From contig NC_092572.1 in NCBI RefSeq assembly GCF_037975245.1, positions 10,671,769 through 10,735,768 of the forward strand: DNA of 64,000 bases. Reading direction: 5' to 3'. The stretch is from Apostichopus japonicus (lineage: Eukaryota; Echinodermata; Holothuroidea; Aspidochirotida; Stichopodidae). Every line of letters begins with the position of its first letter. Position 1 is the stretch's first letter. Under the pieces are notes generated by a model, which worked only from the letters and a program-made list of their open reading frames with translations, made no database searches and was not told the DNA's origin. Below, piece after piece: positions 57,821 to 64,000 of the stretch. The position numbers and the translations under genes are program-made.

Positions 57821-59017
57821 GGTCGCTTGAAACGTGTCCAGTTATATAAATGTAGCCGAATGTTATAGAGTATTGTTCAACAAATCTTATTATGAGTTTA
57901 GTTTTGACGATAGTGTCCAATATTACAAAAAACAATTGAGTTTGGTTGGTTTCTAAAATGGGCTATGGAACCACACTTGAGAGAAAGAAAAAAAAATGAA
58001 AGAAAAGGTATATGCTGCGTATAGTGCTTTCAATTGATATTCTAACATGGAACCTCAGCATCATTAATAATGCTTTGAAGCGATTTAAGTGACAACTTAT
58101 TACATCAGCGCTTTGATACTGCAGCATGCATCATTTCATATTTCATTGCCTGCAAAAACCTTCAAATAATTTAAACCTAGAAATACATTCATGCATGTTT
58201 TGATTGTTAGTTGTAGCAAAAATTAAAAGACTAAAATTATCACAGTTTGCCATCGACTGCCGTTTATGTAATATGATAAACGAACAAAATAAACAAAAAA
58301 ATTAATCTTATCAAACTCATTCTGTTTACAACTTGTTGTTCAAGTTAACGAACTTATATGATTTTGATAGCATAACTCTTTTTTTTCTTTTTTAGCGGCG
58401 CCTTCCAAGAATGTTCTACTGTAGTTTCCATTAGAGATATTAAATATAAGTGCTTGTGATAACGTTACGCCTAATTCTATTTCTAGAACTGTCTATATTA
58501 TACTTCCATCATTCACATCGAATTTTACAACAGAAAATCGTTATAAACGTTCCATCCTTGCCAGGGGTGGGAAGGGGGCAGCTGTGACCCTGTGGAAGTT
58601 AACGCTGTCTCCCGTGAAGCCGGATTTGTAGACATTTTATACGTCAAATATTGCATTTTGAGACATATTTGGACTACAAATTAAGTAATAAGTATACGTT
58701 TAAACGTATGTGTTCTAATATACACTTGGATTTCTGCGTGATGTTGAAATTAAATGAGGGGGTGGGGTGTTGGGGGGGCTATACCAGAGACCATTTGGAT
58801 CAACAACTGCGTCCAAACTGACTTAAGTTAACCAATTAGTTAATGCCCATTATAATTATATATATAAACAAGATTCGGAGTTTGAAAATATACCAGTAAT
58901 TAATAAAATAAAAGTAAAATAAAATAATTCCAATACCTGCAGAGACTTCTTGGCGGGCTTGGCTTCGCTCAGCACCAACAGAGCTGCAACCAGCAAAATT
59001 GCTACGTACAGACGCAT
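54055..59017 (-). CDS. Secreted acidic/Pro-Lys repeat precursor, 4 exons, unrecognised
   Basis: Four exons join in phase (59017-58937, 56403-56022, 54933-54898, 54278-54055) to 240 residues. 1-19 is a signal peptide ([19 protein letters not shown]). 20-60 is Lys-rich and helical. 61-117 is Ser/Gly-rich with aromatic residues ([19 protein letters not shown]). C125 and C153 bracket KKR at 134-136, after which comes [15 protein letters not shown]. 156-167 is acidic ([12 protein letters not shown]). 168-215 carries repeats of D-R-P-D-E-K-P-E. The end has KSKR and RRR sites and [10 protein letters not shown]. Inferred: a processed secretory precursor, perhaps a peptide precursor or matrix/skin protein; dibasic sites, a CRE promoter and the two cysteines fit a peptide precursor, but the Ser-rich and repeat blocks also fit structural secretions. 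I recognise no homologue. Confidence 0.78.
54279..54897. other. Intron 3 of the secreted precursor
   Basis: 619 bp, GT-AG. A (TA)n tract lies at about 54571-54594. Nothing else recognised. Confidence 0.6.
54898..54933 (-). CDS. Secreted precursor exon 3: 36-nt micro-exon
   Basis: Acceptor TTTCTTACAG and donor GTTG|GTAAGT bracket 36 nt (phase 1 to phase 1) encoding, with the split codons, [13 protein letters not shown]. Because 36 is a multiple of 3, skipping it would keep the frame. Confidence 0.82.
55290..56015 (-). repeat. Tandem array of 40-bp units carrying the exon 2 splice donor
   Basis: About 18 copies of a 40-bp unit; on the gene strand each reads TGCATGGGTAAGTAGATGG then ACTATTGTTGGTAGGGTTGTG. 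The first copy overlaps the true exon 2 end (TGCATGG|GTAAGT). Units in the proximal part are nearly identical; those at 55290-55450 are diverged. Several keep GGGTAAGT or GGGTAGG, others have GGATAAG, which destroys the GT. The unit length (40) is not a multiple of 3. Confidence 0.92.
56022..56403 (-). CDS. Secreted precursor exon 2
   Basis: Acceptor TGACTCCAG, phase 0 in and phase 1 out (ATGG|GTAAGT), 127 codons plus one base. It starts [20 protein letters not shown], passes the Ser/Gly-rich block and ends [21 protein letters not shown]. The frame is long, in phase with both neighbours, and biased to Ser, Lys, Asp and aromatic residues. Confidence 0.82.
56463..56612. repeat. (TA)n/(GT)n tract in intron 1 of the secreted precursor
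   Basis: TA runs with TATC and TACA interruptions, then (GT)n at 56579-56596. Confidence 0.9.
56769..56967 (+). repeat. Dispersed ~200-bp repeat, copy 2
   Basis: Same orientation and order of blocks as 23274-23473, about 80% similar by eye. It lies in the first intron of the secreted-precursor gene. Confidence 0.8.
57276..57554. mobile_element. Possible degraded hAT-type MITE
   Basis: Starts CAGTAGCACATCTAGGATTT and ends CCTTAGACCCGCGCCTG, giving loosely matching inverted ends, but the flanks (GTATGTTC against TGGTCGTA) do not match. Confidence 0.3.
57555..58936. other. Rest of intron 1 of the secreted precursor
   Basis: Contains an (AAAT)n microsatellite at 57792-57822. No further exon was found between 56403 and 58937, and the direct splice is in phase. 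Confidence 0.5.
58937..59017 (-). CDS. Secreted precursor exon 1: signal peptide
   Basis: 27 codons, phase 0 out at CTGCAG|GTATTG: a basic start (MR), a 13-residue hydrophobic core, then SEA as a cleavage site and KPAKKSLQ. The start context is TTCAAGATGC. Other frames here lack such a pattern. Confidence 0.85.
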
Positions 59018-59071
59018 CTTGAATCTCCTCGTTCTTCAAACTTGGATGATGCAGCGAGAAGATGAGAAGTT

Positions 59072-59105
59072 CTTTTTATTCACAAGTTTCAAGTTGTTGA
59101 CGTCA
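59072..59105 (-). promoter_or_regulatory. CRE (TGACGTCA) and TATA-like box of the secreted precursor
   Basis: A perfect palindromic CRE lies at 59098-59105, and about 18 nt downstream on the gene strand is GAATAAAAAG (59072-59081), a TATA-like box. The ATG follows about 55 nt after it, leaving room for a short 5' UTR (CTTCTCATCTTCTCG...). This suggests cAMP/CREB-type control, which is inferred. Confidence 0.6.
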
Positions 59106-61304
59106 CAAATTAAACAACGGCTTAATTATGCAGACTTGCCCATTCTTTCCAGGGGGTATTAGATAAATAAATGGTCTCTACACGGTGACATGAAATGTGT
59201 GCTTTAGTAAAAGCCAGTTAATAGACATAGTAAATCCCCTTTAGAAAGTCAATGCGACCTAATTACGTAAGATATATCCTATAGTGAAAGAGACTTCAGT
59301 TGATAAATATTGTGATGGTTTGTTTCTATATATATAATGACGTTAACAAGGTTCATGACCAACTAGCCTAGATATTATAACAAACAAATCTTATGTAATA
59401 AGGCGGTGTCTGTTTTTAGTCATATAAATATATTATTCATAGCAATATTGTTCCCCCCTTTTTTTAATAACTATACATCGGCTATGATAAGATATTATCT
59501 TACTAAGGTAATTATGTCTAAGCACTAATTACTGCAATGCCTCCCTTATTTCCTCTGTTAATGATATGTGCTGCAGGAATTCGGTAGAAACCGTACGTTG
59601 TAGCCAAAGACTTCACATATTCCCCGGCCTCCTCTCCCTATCCCCCTCGCTCACGCCCTCACTCTCCCTATACCCTCCTTCCATCCCTCTCCCCTCCATC
59701 GCCCGCTCCATATACCCTGCCTCTCCCCTCGATTATTTGCAAACTTATTAAGTTATTCTGGCACAACTCGAACATATAGAAAGGTGGTATTGTATTACCA
59801 GAGAGGGGCACCATTAACCTTGGTGGATCTAGGCAGATGCTTGATCTGACTATTAAATAATGGAGGCACGGAACCAATTTTGAATAACTTCGACTCATTT
59901 CTCAAATTCTCCTTATTATGAGTGAAGTCACTCGGTTGGCTAGAAGTCATTATCTCTAAGAATAAAACCCAATTACTTCTGGGATTCGATTTAACTTACT
60001 CCCCCTTTTTTTTAAAGTAAAAAACATGACTGCGACTTAAATCGCTTAATATATATTAACTATTCATGAAAGAGCTAATGTTAACACCTAGATTTTAAAC
60101 TGGGATTCAATACGGATGACGTAGTTTAGTTAGAGCTGCAATTTGGCGGAGGTAGGGGTGGCTTTTACCGAATACGAGTGACCATGGCGCCCCCACCCCA
60201 ACCCCCCCCCCCATATACAGAAGGAAAGTTAGTCCGCACTCTCCGAAATAAAATATTCATGCAAATAACATAACGCTCCACATACCACGTGGCTCTCCAA
60301 CACACCCATCGCTTACCCGCCTCTACCCCATCCCGATTGACCACCTCCACGTAGAAATAAGTGGTTCAGAAAACTCGTGCCCACAGATTCTAGGAGTTAC
60401 GATATTTTGATCCAACGGATCGCAACTACCTAACAAGTAAAATAGCCATATATAGAGATGTACAGAACTTTGTAGTTCTCACATTTATGGCTGTGTATCA
60501 CGTGCACTTTACAAGAAATAATAGTGGATGGACCCAGCACTCTCTCTCTTTCTTGAACCGGGGCCATTAAAATCACTTAGCTACGCCACTGTCGACCTAA
60601 TATGCAATGCAAGATGATTGACAAAAGTATTAACCTTAATTAAAAGTAATCAACGAACAATTTGTTACGAAGTGTTGTATAATTAACATTTTCTGTTCTC
60701 TTTCATTGACCCTTGGTGACTTTTCAAAAAGCTTATTTGGAAACTTCTTTTTGTATAGTTTTGGGGTTTGTACTGAATCTTTTAAATCTTGCTCAAAATA
60801 AGAGTAAACCTTATAACACCAAGACACACTTTTCAATATGATCAGGATTTACAATGGTTCCATTCGCGGCTGAGGAAAGGCCGGCTCAAACAATCACTTA
60901 CGTCTAAATATAAATGTTTCAATATTATATTTTGAATTGTAGATGCACATCTTAACATGACAACCATTCAAATTATGATCAACCATGTCCAAACATCTAC
61001 ACAGATTTTTTCCCCAACCTTACTTATGACGACTTGTCCACACTGATCAACTTGTCTAGATAATTTTAAGCACTTTGTATTGATACATTTTAAGCAATTT
61101 TGACATCACGATTGTTACCATTTACGCCAAGACTGATAATCATTGAAGAAATTAAAATCAAGCAATCTCTCGTTATATCCAAGAAATGACAGCTTGAAAT
61201 TTCTAACTTTGAGAGACAAGCCAAAATACAAAAAAACCCCAAGATAATCTCATTCCTCTCTTCTCTTCGACAAGGATCAGCAAATACTGCATTGGGCGTT
61301 CACA
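59106..61304. other. Intergenic, no gene seen
   Basis: A C/T-rich stretch at 59620-59735, a poly-C tract at 60204-60213, and CTTAGCTACGCCACTG ending at 60591, which looks like the right end of another hAT-type MITE (the following 8 bp TCGACCTA had no partner found). Confidence 0.45.
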
Positions 61305-64000
61305 CACTGGCGGATCCAAGGGGGCCAAGGGGGGCCATGGCCCCCCAAAGGTGAGCCAAAAAGTGTTTCCGAACATCCGCTAAATCATATGATTGGATAT
61401 TAAAAAAATCGAGAGGAATAGCAGTGATAGACTAGTCTAAACCTTTTTGTTTTCTGGTTTAAAATTAAATGCAGAGCTCCCAACTGACCCGCAATTCGCG
61501 GGAATTAGACCCGCATTCCTACACCCAAACCCGCTGACCCGCACAAGCGTCCGAAAAACCGCATTGTAATTGTCAAGTATACATAAAAAACTTTGCATAA
61601 ATTTTTGACTTAGCAACCATCATTCCTTAGCATTTAGCATAATAGAGTATAAAACCTCCTTTACAGCATCATTTGAACCTCAAATTAGCCTATATTTTTT
61701 TCATTGGGGCGAGCAGCGAACATTTTCATGCCACGGGAAAGAATGAATTATCACCTACTATTCAATTTATTGATGTTACACACAAAAAAAATGCATATTT
61801 CTCAGAAAATTTTGGGTGACAAAAGCCTTTCTAAGTGCCACCATTTTACATGTAGGCATCACCAGGATTCCAAAAAAAAAAAATCAAAAGGGGAGGGGGA
61901 CACCCCCTCCCCCTTATACCCCTCCCCCAGGACGGCGATTCGTGGCATGGACCAGCATTTGCCTTCTCAAGAGTTGGGAGCTATGTAAATGTATGAGCAT
62001 GAGGATTTACAGTTTAACACCATTTTGCAGTTACAGGCTGGTTGTAAGAAATTTATAACCTATGAGAAATAAAATTTCTTGAGAAAGATGATCCCAACTT
62101 TGTTTTATAAATATTTTAGAAAATTACACCTGGGAAACATTTTTTTAGAAGTAAATTAAAATCACCATTGTACACTTTTGTCGCACCAAATTGCATCTGA
62201 CGGCATTCAGCAATAGAAAATTTTCCAAAGGGGGAGGGGGGCACCCCCTCCCCGTAGACCCCTCCCCCATATCACTCTAATGCCACTTTGGCCCCTCCCA
62301 AACAAAGGCCCTGGATCCGCCAGTGCATACATTCAGAAAAAAATGTTGTACAAAGGTTAAAATTTTACTTGATGTTCATGTCAAATAAGAACACTAAAAC
62401 ATTTAAGTAAAATTTACTTGAATTTACTTAACTGCTGTTTTGTTAAGTTTTACATGATCAGCATGTAACGCAACTACAAAATTATTATGTAAATTTTTGC
62501 CAGCGATTTCAACATAGTACCCGTTCATAAGTGTTTCATACGTTAATTATTAAAAGCAGCTTGATTCCTTGTTTTTTAAGTAGATCACAACAGAAAAGCA
62601 CATATAAGAGACAACAAAGAGGAATGACAACACAAATAATCCAGAATATTTGATGAATTCAACCTTTCATTTCAACACTTAAGAGGGTTTCCCGTAAATC
62701 TACAGTCATGCATGAATAGTGAACTACAGTCATGATATTTTAACTTTGGGTCTCGTTATGGACGGCAAGGTATCAAGGTACTATCTCTTAAAGGTGCATG
62801 CTTACGAAAATTTAAATAATTTCCGTTTTTAGTTTCTAAGATGCATGTACAAAAAAGCATTGGTCGACTTAGGAATTTTCACCCAACTCCCTCAACATGT
62901 AAAAATAGTTGAAAGCTCCCAAAAATTAAGATAATCAACTGTCTGATTGCAAAATTTGGCAAAGATTCAACTCTACGCGCAGCATTAACTAAAATCTCTT
63001 GCATGGATACGTAAATGATCTGTTCATGGTTACTTTAGTTTCAATAACAAAAAATCATATTACAAGAAACATGATAGTCGTTCTATGTCATATGAGCTTT
63101 GCAACTTAAAAATGCTGGTATATAAAGAGCATTCTAGTACTTTTCCAACAAGTAAAGCTTACTATCAGCGCTTTGATATGGTTATGATATAATAATATAA
63201 AGCACAATGGATCAATACTTATACACTGGCGGATCCAAGGGGGGGGGCCAAGGGGGGCCATGGCCCCCCAAAGGTGAGCCAAAAAGTGTTTCCGAACATC
63301 CGCTTAATCATATGATTGGAAATTAAAAAAATCGAGAGGAATAGCAGTGATATACTAGTCTAAACCTTTTTGTTTTCTGGTTTAAAATTAAATGCAGAGC
63401 TCCCAACTGACCCGCAATTCGCGGGAATTAGACCCGCATTCTTACACCCAAACCCGCTGACCCGCACAAGCGTCCGAAAAACCGCATTGTAATTGTCAAG
63501 TATACATAAAAAAATTTGCATAAATTTTTGACTTAGCAACCATCATTCCTTAGCATTTAGCATAATAGAGTATAAAACCTCCTTTACAGCATCATTTGAA
63601 CCTCAAATTAGCCTATATTTTTTTCATTGGGGCGAGCAGCGAACATTTTCATGCCACGGGAAAGAATGAATTATCACCTACTATTCAATTTATTGATGTT
63701 ACACACAAAAAAAATGCATATTTCTCAGAAAATTTTGGGTGACAAAAGCCTTTCTAAGTGCCACCATTTTACATGTAGGCATCACCAGGATTCCAAAAAA
63801 AAAATCAAAAGGGGAGGGGGACACCCCCTCCCCCTTATACCCCTCCCCCAGGACGGCGATTCGTGGCATGGACCAGCATTTGCCTTCTCAAGAGTTAGGA
63901 GCTATGTAAATGTATGAGCATGAGGATTTACAGTTTAACACCATTTTGCAGTTACAGGCTGGTTGTAAGAAATTTATAACCTATGAGAAATAAAATTTCT
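61305..64000. mobile_element. Second composite hAT-type element, cut by the window end
   Basis: Starts CACTGGCGGATCCA at 61305 after CGTTCACA. Unit 1 is 61305-63223 (1919 bp) with an internal right terminus at 62307-62325 and the same CATACA-starting spacer as the first copy. Unit 2 starts at 63224 and runs off the window. Very similar to 48560-52217, so recently active or homogenised. Confidence 0.88.

Noticed and set aside
1-64000. CRISPR arrays, bacterial operons, prophage or other prokaryotic systems
   Set aside because: The 40-bp and 18-bp arrays have no unique spacers, genes have GT-AG introns, and no bacterial-type gene was found.

Overview
The window looks like nuclear DNA from a marine invertebrate deuterostome, most likely an echinoderm. 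A sea cucumber is possible, but I cannot prove it. It is AT-rich with many 9-14 nt poly-G/C tracts, frequent TAGGCCTA-type motifs, GT-AG introns, tRNA-derived SINEs, hAT-like and 9-bp-TSD MITEs, a copia gag relic and a LINE reverse-transcriptase relic. It holds no prokaryotic-style operons and no real tRNA or rRNA genes. Genes are sparse, with small exons in large introns, so most long open frames are translations of simple repeats.

Two multi-exon genes can be read through with consistent splice phases. (1) Plus strand, 19274-42160: seven exons encode a 625-residue class C, GABA-B-type seven-helix receptor. It has no Venus-flytrap ectodomain, which makes it GPR156-like. The best splice acceptor before exon 1 leaves an in-frame stop just upstream of a well-placed ATG, so the short N-terminus appears genuine. 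A coiled coil follows helix 7 and the protein ends in a class I PDZ-type motif (TYV). (2) Minus strand, 59017-54055: four exons encode a 240-residue secreted precursor I do not recognise. It has a signal peptide, basic and Ser-rich blocks, two cysteines around a KKR site, about three copies of an acidic/Pro/Lys octapeptide, and basic sites near the C-terminus. Its promoter carries a perfect CRE and a TATA-like box. The intron after exon 2 begins with about 18 tandem 40-bp copies of a unit that contains exon 2's own 5' splice site.

Other gene-like items are a minus-strand first exon with an ETS promoter motif (15188-15361, possible second exon 14978-15070), a possible YY1-type first exon (11044-11226), and a frameshifted three-exon pseudogene (23772-25415) inside intron 1 of the receptor.

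Layout: 1-1800, a large inverted repeat built of 18-bp 'CATGTCC' units. 2158-3150, a 9-bp minisatellite. 3195-3380, a retroelement tail with a hammerhead-ribozyme-like core. 3939-8850, SINEs, duplications and a 69-bp satellite split by a SINE. 9000-19200, relics and candidate first exons. 19233-42770, the receptor gene, whose introns hold MITEs, an LTR and repeats. 43000-48540, two neighbouring MITEs with perfect target duplications, a LINE relic and a SINE. 48560-52217, a 3.66-kb composite hAT-type element with an 8-bp target duplication and tandem internal units. 52819-53476, a 475-bp (TATG)n tract that is the tail of a SINE. 54055-59105, the secreted-precursor gene. 61305-64000, a second copy of the composite element, cut by the window edge.
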